Part shown: positions 8,568 through 16,093 of the stretch, one piece after another | Position numbering within the stretch: position 1 is the stretch's first letter | How the letters are laid out: every line of letters starts with the position of its first letter | NCBI GenBank assembly: GCA_016779565.1 | Contig: JADHNJ010000026.1 | Coordinates: forward strand, 1-35,569 | Source of the DNA: Pseudomonadales bacterium | Lineage (GTDB): Bacteria; Pseudomonadota; Gammaproteobacteria; Pseudomonadales; Azotimanducaceae | Length of the DNA stretch: 35,569 bases | Direction of reading: 5' to 3' | Notes under the pieces: generated by a model | The model's database searches: none | What the model was told of the DNA's origin: nothing | What the model saw: only the letters and a program-made list of their open reading frames with translations | Program-made: the position numbers and the translations under genes

Positions 8568-9014
8568 TTACCCTAATTCAGCTTTTACCAACTGGCCAAC
8601 CTTCGCCATATCAGCTCGTCCTTGGGCCTCGGCTTTTAAAGCCCCCATAACGCTACCCATATCTGCCATGGAAGAAGCGCCAGTCAACTCAATCGTTGTC
8701 CGAACCAACGCCAACAATTCACTTTCTGACATCGGCTCTGGCATGTATTTGATGATTAGATCAAGTTCGTATTGCTCTTGATCCGCCAGATCCTGTCGGC
8801 CAGCACTTTGGTACTGCGCTAACGAATCTCTACGCTGCTTGGTCATTTTCTCTAGGATAGCAAGCACATCTTCGTCTTTCAGCTCAATACGCTCATCCAC
8901 TTCTCGCCGCTTAAGTTCGGACATGATCAATCTGAGGGTACCCAAAGCACGTTTATCCCGCGCCTTCATGGCTTCTTTTACATCGCTTTGCAATTGGGTT
9001 TTTAAAAGAGACAT
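8568..9014 (-). CDS. yqeY: GatB/YqeY domain protein
   Basis: This 148-aa soluble protein belongs to the YqeY family, which shares a C-terminal domain with the GatB subunit of tRNA-dependent amidotransferase; that domain may bind tRNA. Its exact job is unknown. Recognisable features are the N-terminal ALGTLRLIMSELKRREVD, the middle KQRRDSLAQYQSAGRQDLA and the helical C-terminus with a Gly-rich MGSVMGALKAEAQGRADM. The length is typical (about 150). ATG 9014 has GGAAA upstream at suitable spacing. It sits between rpsU and dnaG, as in Pseudomonas and many other gammaproteobacteria, so it is part of the macromolecular-synthesis operon. E. coli lacks it at this place. Confidence 0.95.
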   Translation of the reverse strand: MSLLKTQLQSDVKEAMKARDKRALGTLRLIMSELKRREVDERIELKDEDVLAILEKMTKQRRDSLAQYQSAGRQDLADQEQYELDLIIKYMPEPMSESELLALVRTTIELTGASSMADMGSVMGALKAEAQGRADMAKVGQLVKAELG

Positions 9015-9082
9015 TTAGTTTCCGAGCTGATGCCTAGCCTGAAGGTGATCAAGCGCGATGAGTATTTCTGATGTGCAGGTTC

Positions 9083-9105
9083 TAGGTCGCACGAGCTGGG
9101 ACCTA
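9083..9105 (-). terminator. Hairpin in the rpsU-yqeY gap (possible partial terminator)
   Basis: TAGGTC at 9083-9088 pairs with GACCTA at 9100-9105 around an 11-nt loop. In E. coli a partial terminator between rpsU and dnaG lets more S21 than primase be made. This hairpin is in the corresponding place but lacks a T-run, so the role is speculative. Confidence 0.25.
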
Positions 9106-9117
9106 TGGCGCGTCGCC

Positions 9118-9333
9118 CTAGTACAGCCGTTCCATCTTTCTAGACTCACGCTGAACCTTTTTCGCGTATCGTTTTACCGCCGCTGCGGCCTTACGTTTGC
9201 GAATTGACGTGGGCTTTTCATAAAACTCCCGCTTTCGAACTTCCGCTAGGACGCCAGCTTTTTCGCAAGAACGCTTAAAACGTCGTAGTGCAATATCAAA
9301 GGGTTCGTTTTCTTTTACTTTTACAAAGGGCAT
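9118..9333 (-). CDS. rpsU: 30S ribosomal protein S21
   Basis: S21 is a small basic protein of the 30S platform that helps pair the anti-Shine-Dalgarno end of 16S rRNA with mRNA. The 71-aa product equals the E. coli length and is near identical in its first half ([20 protein letters not shown]), with the basic C-terminus ending RLY. An in-frame start at 9408 would add 25 residues not seen in S21, so ATG 9333 is used. The ribosome binding site before it is weak, as is often seen for rpsU. It is the first gene of the operon with yqeY, dnaG and rpoD. A 103-nt gap to yqeY holds a 6-bp hairpin (9083-9105) where E. coli has an internal terminator. Confidence 0.98.
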   Translation of the reverse strand: MPFVKVKENEPFDIALRRFKRSCEKAGVLAEVRKREFYEKPTSIRKRKAAAAVKRYAKKVQRESRKMERLY

Positions 9334-9362
9334 TGTTTCGGTTCGCCTGCTCCACGGAACGC

Positions 9363-9380
9363 GGATTCTAAACAGAATCC
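9363..9380. repeat. Perfect inverted repeat at the rpsU transcription start
   Basis: GGATTCT-AAAC-AGAATCC is a perfect 7-bp inverted repeat with a 4-nt spacer. It lies just downstream of, and touches, the putative -10 of rpsU. It could be an operator or, if transcription begins further upstream, a leader hairpin. Confidence 0.45.
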
Positions 9381-9408
9381 TTATAAATTGCAAAAGACTC
9401 GGCAGCAA
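9380..9408 (-). promoter_or_regulatory. Putative sigma70 promoter of the rpsU operon
   Basis: On the minus strand TTGCTG (9408-9403) and TATAAG (9385-9380) are 17 nt apart, matching the consensus at 3 of 6 and 5 of 6 positions. Transcription would start about 40 nt before the rpsU ATG. Two inverted repeats overlap it: CGGCAG/CTGCCG at 9400-9422, covering the -35, and GGATTCT/AGAATCC at 9363-9380, at the -10 edge and start site. Confidence 0.45.
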
Positions 9409-9486
9409 TGATAGGACTGCCGCAACCTAACAATACTGCGATGTAAATTGCCAAATGAGATTCAAACCTTTGGCATTGGGTTTAGG

Positions 9487-9492
9487 TACAAT
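9487..9492 (+). promoter_or_regulatory. Possible -10 of the tsaD promoter
   Basis: TACAAT lies 33 nt before the tsaD start codon. No good -35 is found at 16-18 nt. A 7-bp inverted repeat, TGCCAAA (9449-9455) and TTTGGCA (9469-9475), occupies the place where a -35 would be and may be an activator or repressor site. Confidence 0.35.
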
Positions 9493-9524
9493 AGCGGCCT
9501 GGAACAGATTTGAGGTTCATCATC

Positions 9525-10547
9525 TTGCGAGTACTTGGCATTGAAACATCCTGCGATGAGACCGGAATCGCGCTCTATGATAGTGAGGCCGGACTTATCG
9601 CCGATTTGCTCTACAGCCAAATCGACCTACATCAGGCTTACGGCGGCGTTGTACCCGAACTCGCCTCCCGGGACCATATACGAAAATGCCTGCCTATGAT
9701 CGATCAAATCCTAAAGCAAACCAATACATTGCCGCATCAAATTAGTGCGATTGCCTATACTGAGGGGCCCGGGCTCATTGGTGCCTTGCTCGTAGGCGCG
9801 AGTGTCGCAAAATCTTTAGCACTGGCCTGGGGTATTCCCGCTGTTGGTATCCATCACATGGAAGGTCACCTGCAGGCGACACAAATGACCGAAACTCCGC
9901 CGGAATATCCCTTTGTAGCGCTACTAGTCTCTGGCGGTCACACCCAACTCATGGCATGCGAAGAACCCGGCACGTACCAGTTATTAGGCGAGTCCATGGA
10001 CGATGCAGCTGGAGAGGCTTTCGATAAAGTCGCCAAAATGTTGGGACTCGGCTACCCCGGCGGCCCCCAAGTGGCTAAGCTGGCTCTCGAAGGTGACCCC
10101 AATCGATTTACCTTCCCCAGGCCGATGACAACAAAGCCAGGGTTAAACTTTAGTTTCAGCGGCTTAAAAACCCATACGCTCAACACGTTGAACCGGTTAG
10201 GTCCGCCAACCGCCCAAGATCGAGCAGATATTGCACGCGCTTTTGAAGATGCCGTCGTCGATACCATCGCCATCAAATGCGCCAGAGCGTTAGAACAAAC
10301 GGGCTTTTCGACCTTGGTTGTTGCTGGAGGGGTGAGCGCTAACACTCGGTTGAGGTCTGCCTTAGCAAGTTTGCCCCTGCGACAATCCATTGCGATTAAC
10401 TATCCCGCACTGAAATATTGCACAGACAATGGCGCTATGATCGCGATTGCAGGCCTTTTACGGCAGTCACAATGGCAGCTACACGACCATGCGATTGTCG
10501 CACGGCCAAGGTGGCCCATGACCGAGTTACCCGGCTTAACAACGTGA
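9525..10547 (+). CDS. tsaD: tRNA N6-adenosine threonylcarbamoyltransferase TsaD
   Basis: TsaD (formerly Gcp/YgjD) transfers the threonylcarbamoyl group to A37 of ANN-decoding tRNAs, working with TsaB, TsaC and TsaE. The 340-aa protein has the ASKHA fold. Metal-binding histidines are His111 and His115 in HMEGH, at the same numbers as in E. coli. VSGGHTQL, a nucleotide-binding loop and the late metal Asp in YCTDNGAM are also visible. The start is TTG 9525, which gives the family N-terminus [14 protein letters not shown] and has TGAGGT at 9511-9516 as ribosome binding site. A further TTG at 9510 would add five residues. It is divergent from rpsU, as in E. coli and Pseudomonas. Its stop overlaps the folB start. 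Confidence 0.97.
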   Translation: MRVLGIETSCDETGIALYDSEAGLIADLLYSQIDLHQAYGGVVPELASRDHIRKCLPMIDQILKQTNTLPHQISAIAYTEGPGLIGALLVGASVAKSLALAWGIPAVGIHHMEGHLQATQMTETPPEYPFVALLVSGGHTQLMACEEPGTYQLLGESMDDAAGEAFDKVAKMLGLGYPGGPQVAKLALEGDPNRFTFPRPMTTKPGLNFSFSGLKTHTLNTLNRLGPPTAQDRADIARAFEDAVVDTIAIKCARALEQTGFSTLVVAGGVSANTRLRSALASLPLRQSIAINYPALKYCTDNGAMIAIAGLLRQSQWQLHDHAIVARPRWPMTELPGLTT

Positions 10548-10924
10548 CAAGCATCGGACAAATTAAAGTCTCAGACCTTGCCATCGAGACGATTATTGGC
10601 GTCTATCCGAGAGAACGACTCGCGGTTCAGACGATCTACCTTGATATCGTCATTGACTATGATTTTGGCCCAGCTGCGGCCAACGAAAATCTGGCGGAAA
10701 GCGTTGACTATCACCAACTGACCTTAGAATTAACCCGCTTTATTCAACTGCAACAGTTTGAACTGCTGGAGACACTCACCGTTTCCAGCACCGCATTTTT
10801 ACTCAAGTGGCACCCAAGGATCCTAGAGGTGACTGTCACCGCACACAAGCCTTCAGCCCTGACAAGTGCTAGGGATGTGTCGGCAAGTTTTTCACAGAAA
10901 TCCAAAAAAGCGCCTATACTTTGA
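10544..10924 (+). CDS. folB: Dihydroneopterin aldolase FolB
   Basis: FolB converts 7,8-dihydroneopterin to 6-hydroxymethyl-dihydropterin and glycolaldehyde in folate synthesis. The 126-aa product matches the family (about 120 aa). Residues that align with the known active site are Glu24 in GVYPRER, Tyr56 in VDYHQL and Lys102 in TAHKPSAL. The frame is open further upstream inside tsaD, but the first good start is GTG 10544, which shares GTGA with the tsaD stop; this gives the family-like N-terminus [18 protein letters not shown]. Translation is probably coupled to tsaD. plsY and folK, often nearby in related genomes, are not present here. Confidence 0.9.
   Translation: MTSIGQIKVSDLAIETIIGVYPRERLAVQTIYLDIVIDYDFGPAAANENLAESVDYHQLTLELTRFIQLQQFELLETLTVSSTAFLLKWHPRILEVTVTAHKPSALTSARDVSASFSQKSKKAPIL
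10891..10920 (+). promoter_or_regulatory. Promoter P1 for the cNMP-binding protein/coq7 pair
   Basis: TTCACA (10891-10896) and TATACT (10915-10920) are separated by 18 nt; each matches the sigma70 consensus at 5 of 6 positions. The promoter lies inside the 3' end of folB. Confidence 0.5.
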
Positions 10925-10948
10925 CGTCATTGTGCGAGAGGCTATACT
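10921..10948 (+). promoter_or_regulatory. Promoter P2 for the cNMP-binding protein/coq7 pair
   Basis: TTGACG (10921-10926) and TATACT (10943-10948) are separated by 16 nt, each 5 of 6 to consensus. The -35 contains the folB stop codon. It follows P1 directly, so the two form a tandem pair, and transcription would start about 20 nt before the downstream ATG. Confidence 0.6.
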
Positions 10949-10975
10949 GCGAGGCCCGTACACGATTGTTGCGCG

Positions 10976-11989
10976 ATGCTAGAAACTGATTTACTGGTAC
11001 TCAAAAGGCTCGGACCTTTCTCCGCGCTCGGCGACGCTGATCTCGAGACCATTGCGCAAAAAGGCCGTTTCCGAACATTGGCTCGAGGGGACTTGCTCTT
11101 CAAACGCTCGAGCCATGACCCAGATTCCCATTGGTTGCTGACTGGGCGACTCAATTTGGTTAATGACGCTTTCGAAAATCGCAGTTTTACGGAATCAGAT
11201 AGTCAAAACTATGGACCCGTAGACGACTTCAACCCCCATAAAGTATCGGCTGTTTGTGAGCAAGAATGCTTAATTTTCAGCTTACCCAAAAGTGCTCAAG
11301 AAACGATCGAAACCTTCCTTGAATCAGCGGCAAAAACTGCGGAAGTCGCGCCGGATGACGGGCAGTGGATGGAAAGATTACTCAGGACACCCCTATTTGA
11401 ATTTATTCCACCAACCCATATTCAGGCCTTGTTCAAACGATTTGAGTCAACCTCAGCCGCCAAGGGCGACGTTATCGTAAAGCAAGGGGATCCGGGGGAC
11501 TATTTCTACGTCATCAAATCAGGGACAGTAGCTGTTGAGATCAAATCTGATGCAGGCATGCAGCAGGTCGCAATTCTTTCAGCAGGACAATGTTTCGGTC
11601 AGGATGCTCTCATCAGTGATCTCCCGAGAAATGCCACAGTCACGGCAACCCATGCCTGTCAATTCGCGCGGATCTCGGAAGCAGATTTTGAAGACCTTTT
11701 GCTGGCACCTGTCATTGGCGTTGTCAAAAGGGAAGAATTCGACGCCCTGTCAAAAGCGGAAGAAGCACCGGTAAAACTCATAGATATTCGGGTCGATGGG
11801 GAGTCAACATCAACCGAGGATTCTACAATTTCGATCCCCTTTCTAGAACTGAGGAATCACCTAACTGATTTGTCTCGTAGTAATGTCTATGTTGTGCAGG
11901 GCCCAAGCGCCCAAAAAATTAGCTTGCTCGGTGCATACCTCCTGAATGAACACGGCTTTACGGCCTACGTTCTGGCGCCAGACACATGA
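10976..11989 (+). CDS. Tandem cyclic-nucleotide-binding-like protein with rhodanese-like C-terminus
   Basis: This 337-aa protein shows three parts. Residues 8-115 look like a degenerate cNMP-binding-like beta-roll starting LKRLGPFSALGDADL. Residues 138-245 form a better cNMP-binding domain with KQGDPGDYFYVIKSG and the phosphate-binding cassette CFGQDALISDLPRNATV. Residues 265-337 resemble a rhodanese domain (VKLIDIRV...VYVVQG...AYLLNEHGF) in which the catalytic Cys loop is absent. The cassette keeps the phosphate-binding Arg but has Gln where Glu normally contacts the ribose 2'-OH, so cAMP binding is doubtful. There is no HTH, so it is not a CRP-type regulator; it may be a signalling or scaffold protein. 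It overlaps coq7 by ATGA, suggesting a link to that gene's expression or activity. Confidence 0.8.
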   Translation: MLETDLLVLKRLGPFSALGDADLETIAQKGRFRTLARGDLLFKRSSHDPDSHWLLTGRLNLVNDAFENRSFTESDSQNYGPVDDFNPHKVSAVCEQECLIFSLPKSAQETIETFLESAAKTAEVAPDDGQWMERLLRTPLFEFIPPTHIQALFKRFESTSAAKGDVIVKQGDPGDYFYVIKSGTVAVEIKSDAGMQQVAILSAGQCFGQDALISDLPRNATVTATHACQFARISEADFEDLLLAPVIGVVKREEFDALSKAEEAPVKLIDIRVDGESTSTEDSTISIPFLELRNHLTDLSRSNVYVVQGPSAQKISLLGAYLLNEHGFTAYVLAPDT

Positions 11990-12627
11990 GACGCTCATCA
12001 AACCCTTGGGATCAGATGATCGAGCATGTCGACCACGGACTGAAGATCATGACAGGCTCTCTGCCCGTCCGATCAAAATTTCAGCACAGCGATGCGCCGA
12101 GTGCCACTGCGCTTTCCGAGGCAGCTAGACAACGATCTAGTCAGCTCATGCGGGTGAACCATTGCGGCGAGGTATGCGCTCAAGGTCTGTACCACGGGCA
12201 ATCCACGACTGCCCGGACAGAAAAAACCCGACAGCAATTAAGGATTGCCGCCGAAGACGAGCAAAAGCATCTGATTTGGTGCCAGACCCGACTGAAAGAA
12301 CTCAATAGTCATACGAGTTATTTAAACCCTTTCTGGTATGCCGCATCTTGGGTGACTGGCGCAGTGACTGGTTTATTAGGAGACAAAGTCAGCCTAGGGT
12401 TTGTTGCTGCGACCGAAGAGGAGGTCTGCCAGCATTTAGATCGGCACCTTGAAGAGCTTCCTGAGGACGATTATCGATCTAGGGAAATTGTTAGCGCTAT
12501 GAAAGCGGATGAGGCCCACCATCAACAAGATGCGCTGGACCTCGGCGGCGCTCGCTTTCCTACTTTTTTGAAGCGGCTCATGGCGCTTCAGGCTCGCGTT
12601 ATGACGTCCAGCACTCGCTGGCTTTAG
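11986..12627 (+). CDS. coq7: 2-polyprenyl-3-methyl-6-methoxy-1,4-benzoquinol hydroxylase Coq7
   Basis: Coq7 is the di-iron monooxygenase that adds the last ring hydroxyl in ubiquinone synthesis; it replaces the flavin enzyme UbiF in many gammaproteobacteria. The 213-aa sequence contains the ferritin-like ligand set: Glu62 in NHCGEVCAQ, Glu92 and His95 in EDEQKH, a Glu in ATEEEV (about 144-145), and Glu176 and His179 in KADEAHH. A hydrophobic stretch around 115-140 fits membrane association. The length is normal (about 215). ATG 11986 overlaps the stop of the cNMP-binding protein (ATGA), so translation is coupled. Its stop overlaps by 4 nt the convergent VOC gene, leaving no room for a terminator. 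Confidence 0.95.
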   Translation: MRRSSNPWDQMIEHVDHGLKIMTGSLPVRSKFQHSDAPSATALSEAARQRSSQLMRVNHCGEVCAQGLYHGQSTTARTEKTRQQLRIAAEDEQKHLIWCQTRLKELNSHTSYLNPFWYAASWVTGAVTGLLGDKVSLGFVAATEEEVCQHLDRHLEELPEDDYRSREIVSAMKADEAHHQQDALDLGGARFPTFLKRLMALQARVMTSSTRWL

Positions 12628-13040
12628 GGGCGCTCTGTTAGACGCTCTAAGTTCGCAATCGGCGGATGATAGAGCAACTGGACACGCACCCCGCCTGGTC
12701 CAAGGCAATAAAAACTGATCGCACCGTCTCGATGCGTTCTCGGTTCGGTCAGCATCTCAACCTCGTTCGCATCCAAATAGACATACCAACGCTGAACATC
12801 CTCAGAATCATTAATAAAAAAGCCGATATGATCCAGTTGCCCTTGCGGCGGCAAGCCCTCGACACGGTGCAACGCCAAGTTATCGTTTCCTGAGGTTAGA
12901 TAGACATTTTCCGGGTCGGGGCGCCACTCAACAGTCATCCCCATCAAATCGACAAAGAAATGTTCTGCTTCCTCTAAATCCGGAACAAACAAAGCCACAT
13001 GCCGAAGTCCGTTCGTACTCGCTGGCCGTTTTACTGTCAT
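12624..13040 (-). CDS. VOC family (glyoxalase/bleomycin-resistance fold) protein
   Basis: This 138-aa protein has the two beta-alpha-beta-beta-beta modules of the vicinal-oxygen-chelate fold. Likely metal ligands are His14 in LRHVALFVPDL and His71 in LDHIGFFI; the C-terminal position usually held by Glu appears to be Gln121 (GGVRVQLLYHP). Members are isomerases, dioxygenases or binding proteins, and no substrate can be assigned. ATG 13040 overlaps the stop of the OsmC gene (ATGA), so the two are co-translated, which may hint at a shared role in detoxifying reactive carbonyls or peroxides. In Pseudomonas, as I recall, speD stands between osmC and coq7; here this gene takes that place. Confidence 0.85.
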   Translation of the reverse strand: MTVKRPASTNGLRHVALFVPDLEEAEHFFVDLMGMTVEWRPDPENVYLTSGNDNLALHRVEGLPPQGQLDHIGFFINDSEDVQRWYVYLDANEVEMLTEPRTHRDGAISFYCLGPGGVRVQLLYHPPIANLERLTERP

Positions 13041-13459
13041 ATCGCCTCCACTATTTCAAAGGTATGCTGAATATCTACCCCACCCGCTTCAAGCATCAAA
13101 GATGCAGAGCAGTACTTCTCTGCTGACAGTTTCACAGCTCTGGCGACATGTTTCTCATTTAAGTCTTGACCCACAACCTTGAAATGAAGGTTGATCTTCG
13201 TAAATACCGCAGGGGTTCCATCAGCACGCAGTGCATCAATCTGCACCTGACAGTCAGCAATAGACTGCCGCGCCTTTTTTAAAATCATCACAACGTCGTA
13301 GCTGGTGCATCCTCCTACCCCAAGCAGCAAAAGCTCCATGGGCCTGAACCCTTGATTTCGACCACCAGCATCTTCTGGGCCATCCATGACAACCTGATGA
13401 CCCGACTCTGATTCGGCAAGAAAACACACATCCTGTTGCCAGCGAACAAGACCTTTCAT
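13037..13459 (-). CDS. OsmC/Ohr family protein, YhfA-like
   Basis: This 140-aa protein of the OsmC superfamily closely resembles E. coli YhfA across its length (VRWQQDVCFLAESESGHQV; RAVKLSAEKYCSASLMLE). OsmC and Ohr proteins are thiol peroxidases that reduce organic hydroperoxides. The two redox cysteines are in place, Cys51 in GGCTSYD and Cys117 in KYCSAS, with Glu42 and Arg39 nearby. The YhfA group's physiological substrate is not established. ATG 13459 has GAGAGGA upstream at good spacing. In E. coli and Pseudomonas this gene lies beside crp/vfr; no crp is found here. The gene may have a promoter in the 169-nt gap after trpC, but none is clear. Confidence 0.9.
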   Translation of the reverse strand: MKGLVRWQQDVCFLAESESGHQVVMDGPEDAGGRNQGFRPMELLLLGVGGCTSYDVVMILKKARQSIADCQVQIDALRADGTPAVFTKINLHFKVVGQDLNEKHVARAVKLSAEKYCSASLMLEAGGVDIQHTFEIVEAI

Positions 13460-13628
13460 ACATTTTCCTCTCAGTTAGAGTGTCAATAGACAAACCGATA
13501 TTCTTCTTCCAGCTGCGCCTGCGGCTGCGGCTGGTCTCAGGCTATTCACCGAAGCCCATACCGCGCAATCAAGCCCATCGGGGCGATCAGCTGCATAGGC
13601 TTTACGTCAAAATTATCTTGACGACACC
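13460..13628. other. 169-nt gap between trpC and the OsmC gene
   Basis: Two weak structures follow trpC on the minus strand: a 6-bp hairpin CGTCAA/TTGACG (13605-13623) and an 8-bp AAGCCTAT/ATGGGCTT stem with one G:U pair (13571-13602). Neither has a T-run. They may end the trp transcript. AAGCCCAT occurs twice (plus-strand reading) within about 30 nt. No trace of a crp/vfr gene is seen. Confidence 0.35.
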
Positions 13629-14414
13629 CTAGAACAGGGCTTTAAGTTTTTCGCCTGGATCTGGCGCTCGCATAAACGCCTCGCCCACTAAAAAGGTGCT
13701 GACACCCGCTTTTAACATCAGTTCGACATCATCCCTCGTGTGGATCCCACTTTCTGTAACCACTTGCGTCTCAGTTGGAATGAATGGCAGCAGATCGATA
13801 GTCGTGGTTAAAGACACAGAGAAATCATGCAAGTTTCGATTGTTGATACCTAAAAGTTTTGGTCCTAGCGTCAGTGCTCGCCGGCACTCCTCTGCATTAT
13901 GTACCTCGATAAGTGCATCCATACCTAACGCACTCGCTTGATCAAAAAACGCACTGAGCTCATCATCATCTAAAATAGCTGCTATCAACAAAATGCAGTC
14001 CGCACCTAACTGATATGACTCAAGGATTTGATAAGCATCGACAATAAAATCTTTACGTAAGACAGGCACCCTCGAATGTTGACGAGCCAACATCAGATCT
14101 TGGTCATCACCATAAAAAAATGGCTTGTCTGTCAAACACGACAGACAAGTTGCGCCAGCACGGTCATACGCACTGGCTATCTCCGCAACATCAAACTCGG
14201 GCCGAATCACCCCCTTAGAGGGTGATCCTTTTTTTATTTCCGCAATCACGGACGGTTGATTGAGTTTCCGCTGAGCCTTGAGAGCCGCCGCAAAACCTCT
14301 CGGCGGTGAAGGCCGGTCAAGGTTATGGTTAGTCAGAGGCATCCGGCGGCGGCGCTCTTCGACATGAATTTTTTTCTCTTTTACAATTTTTTCAAGCACG
14401 GTTGGTGTTGTCAT
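13629..14414 (-). CDS. trpC: Indole-3-glycerol phosphate synthase TrpC
   Basis: TrpC closes the indole ring in the fourth step of tryptophan synthesis, from CdRP to indole-3-glycerol phosphate. The 261-aa TIM barrel is monofunctional, without the fused TrpF of E. coli. The phosphate- and substrate-binding signature IAEIKKGSPSKG, the catalytic lysine in RKDFIVD, LGINNRNL and the C-terminal VTESGI and FLVGEAFM loops are present. ATG 14414 overlaps the trpD stop (ATGA). It is the last trp gene of this run; trpF, trpB and trpA must be elsewhere. Confidence 0.97.
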   Translation of the reverse strand: MTTPTVLEKIVKEKKIHVEERRRRMPLTNHNLDRPSPPRGFAAALKAQRKLNQPSVIAEIKKGSPSKGVIRPEFDVAEIASAYDRAGATCLSCLTDKPFFYGDDQDLMLARQHSRVPVLRKDFIVDAYQILESYQLGADCILLIAAILDDDELSAFFDQASALGMDALIEVHNAEECRRALTLGPKLLGINNRNLHDFSVSLTTTIDLLPFIPTETQVVTESGIHTRDDVELMLKAGVSTFLVGEAFMRAPDPGEKLKALF

Positions 14415-15439
14415 GGGCCAAGTACTCGCAACTGCTGGGTAAACTCAATCAGCAGATTCAGTTTCTCTTTGGCGGCACCACTGGCAATTGAATCTTTAGC
14501 CCTTTCGACGCCTTCGGCCAAGCTCACACTACCACCGCCCACATAAATGGCAGCGCCGGCGTTGAAAGCCACAAAATCTCTAGCTGCGGCATGCTCACCC
14601 GTCAGAGCCGCCTTCACGAGGGCGAGACTTTCTTGGCTGTTTTCAACACGAAGATCTTCCCAGGACTGGGACACCAAACCCACATCTTCAGGGCAGACTT
14701 CATACTCCCTGAGGTCTCCGTCCTTCAACTCAACCACTCGGGTCGGGGCAGCAATACTCAGTTCATCTAAACCATCGTCAGCATGCACAACCATCACCTG
14801 CTCACTACCTAATTCGCGCAATACCTCTGCGAGTGGCCAGAGCCAAACTGCGTCAAACACCCCCAGCACCTGTCTTTTTGTACCGGCCGGGTTGGTCAAA
14901 GGGCCAAGCAGATTAAACATCGTACGGAATTTAAGCTCTTTCCTCGGTCCAATTGCGTGACGCATCGCGCCGTGGTGATTTAGCGCGAACAAAAAGCCCA
15001 CACCAACCGTTTCGATGCACTGGCCAACTTGTGCTGGCGTTAGGTCGAGGTGGACCCCTGCCGCTTCCAAAACATCGGCGCTCCCGCTCTTACCTGAAGC
15101 GGCACGATTGCCGTGCTTGGCCACTTGAATACCCGCACCGGCGGCGACAAGCGCACTGGCAGTAGAAACATTGAACTTGGAGGTTCCGCTACCACCGGTG
15201 CCACAAAGATCAACCAAGTGCGTTGCAGACACTTCTACTTTAGCGGCGAGATTACGCATCACTTCGGCGGCCGCCGCGATCTCGGTTACCGTCTCACCCT
15301 TAATCCGGAGGGCTGTCAGCGCCGCACCGATCTGCGCTGGGGTTGCGCCTCCGGTCATAATTGACTCCATAAGCGCGACCATTGCGTCACGAGACAAGTC
15401 CGATCCCTCGACTAACGTTGCCAGCGTGTCAGTAATCAT
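14411..15439 (-). CDS. trpD: Anthranilate phosphoribosyltransferase TrpD
   Basis: TrpD joins anthranilate to PRPP to form phosphoribosyl-anthranilate. The 342-aa protein has the helical N-terminal domain and the PRPP-binding glycine loop [17 protein letters not shown], followed by [21 protein letters not shown]. The Mg-binding DDGLDE motif is seen as [11 protein letters not shown]. The length is typical of unfused enzymes (about 340), so TrpG is separate. Start ATG 15439 overlaps the trpG stop by 4 nt, and the trpD stop overlaps the trpC start. Such coupling keeps the products of the trpGDC block in step. Confidence 0.97.
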   Translation of the reverse strand: MITDTLATLVEGSDLSRDAMVALMESIMTGGATPAQIGAALTALRIKGETVTEIAAAAEVMRNLAAKVEVSATHLVDLCGTGGSGTSKFNVSTASALVAAGAGIQVAKHGNRAASGKSGSADVLEAAGVHLDLTPAQVGQCIETVGVGFLFALNHHGAMRHAIGPRKELKFRTMFNLLGPLTNPAGTKRQVLGVFDAVWLWPLAEVLRELGSEQVMVVHADDGLDELSIAAPTRVVELKDGDLREYEVCPEDVGLVSQSWEDLRVENSQESLALVKAALTGEHAAARDFVAFNAGAAIYVGGGSVSLAEGVERAKDSIASGAAKEKLNLLIEFTQQLRVLGP

Positions 15440-16026
15440 AAATGACCCCCATTGGTCAGGAAATTCTCCAGCAGCGCATGCCCATGCTCGGTCAATATGG
15501 ACTCTGGATGAAACTGGACCCCCTCGACAGATTGGGTTTTATGCCTGATTCCCATGACCGCTTCTAGTTCGCCATTTTCATGCTCAGTCCAAGCGGTTAT
15601 CTCCAGTGTATCCGGCAAGGAGGCCTTCGCCATGACCAAAGAATGATATCGCGTTGCGACGAATGGGCTCGGCAGACCGGAAAAAACGCCTTGACCAGTA
15701 TGGTGAATCTTCGATGTTTTACCATGCATGACCGTTTCTGCTCTTATGATGTCTCCACCATAAGCTTGGGCAATACTTTGATGCCCCAAACAAATACCCA
15801 ATATCGGTATCTGGCCCGCAAAACGATCGATAACTGCCAAAGAAATACCGGCTTCGTTAGGTGTGCACGGCCCCGGTGATATCACTATTTGGTTTGGTGC
15901 TAAAACCGCGATGTCGTCTAAAGTAATCTGATCATTGCGAGCGACTTCTACTTCCGCACCAAGTTCAAACAAATATTGAACAATGTTGTAGGTAAAAGAA
16001 TCGTAGTTATCAATCATTAACAACAT
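15436..16026 (-). CDS. trpG: Anthranilate synthase component II (glutamine amidotransferase) TrpG
   Basis: TrpG hydrolyses glutamine and passes ammonia to TrpE. The 196-aa class I amidotransferase has the catalytic Cys79 in GICLGHQ and the His173-Glu175 pair in QFHPES, with the oxyanion strand ISPGPCTP. The closely related PabA cannot be excluded on motif grounds, and in many bacteria one protein serves both; trpE upstream and trpD and trpC downstream support TrpG. ATG 16026 follows a 90-nt gap after trpE that holds an inverted repeat, GTTGACG/CGTCAAC (16060-16093). Confidence 0.95.
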   Translation of the reverse strand: MLLMIDNYDSFTYNIVQYLFELGAEVEVARNDQITLDDIAVLAPNQIVISPGPCTPNEAGISLAVIDRFAGQIPILGICLGHQSIAQAYGGDIIRAETVMHGKTSKIHHTGQGVFSGLPSPFVATRYHSLVMAKASLPDTLEITAWTEHENGELEAVMGIRHKTQSVEGVQFHPESILTEHGHALLENFLTNGGHL

Positions 16027-16059
16027 GAATTAATCCGCCCTAAGCTAACTGCACACAAA

Positions 16060-16093
16060 GTTGACGTCTAATTAACTTTTGACCAGCGTCAAC
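16060..16093. repeat. Inverted repeat in the trpE-trpG gap
   Basis: GTTGACG at 16060-16066 and CGTCAAC at 16087-16093 form a 7-bp inverted repeat with a 20-nt AT-rich spacer. It is the only notable structure in the 90-nt gap. It could be an RNA hairpin or, because the minus-strand arm contains TTGACG, part of an internal promoter. It does not match the TrpR operator. Confidence 0.35.

Noticed and set aside
8552..8572. GGTAAC/GTTACC hairpin between yqeY and dnaG
   Set aside because: The 6-bp stem overlaps the yqeY stop, has a 9-nt loop and no T-run; it is probably chance.
9334..9408. 25-residue N-terminal extension of S21
   Set aside because: S21 is 71 aa in this group, and the extension overlaps the putative promoter.
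9449..9492. Sigma-54 promoter (TTGGCATTGGGTTTAGG) for tsaD
   Set aside because: A GG is present at the -24 position, but the GC doublet expected 10 nt later is missing.
10418..10543. FolB starting inside tsaD at 10418
   Set aside because: The extra 42 residues are an alternative-frame reading of tsaD; the GTG at 10544 gives the family N-terminus.
13254..13493. Alternative minus-strand frame over the OsmC gene starting at 13493
   Set aside because: It lies in another frame of the conserved OsmC gene and has no recognisable protein.
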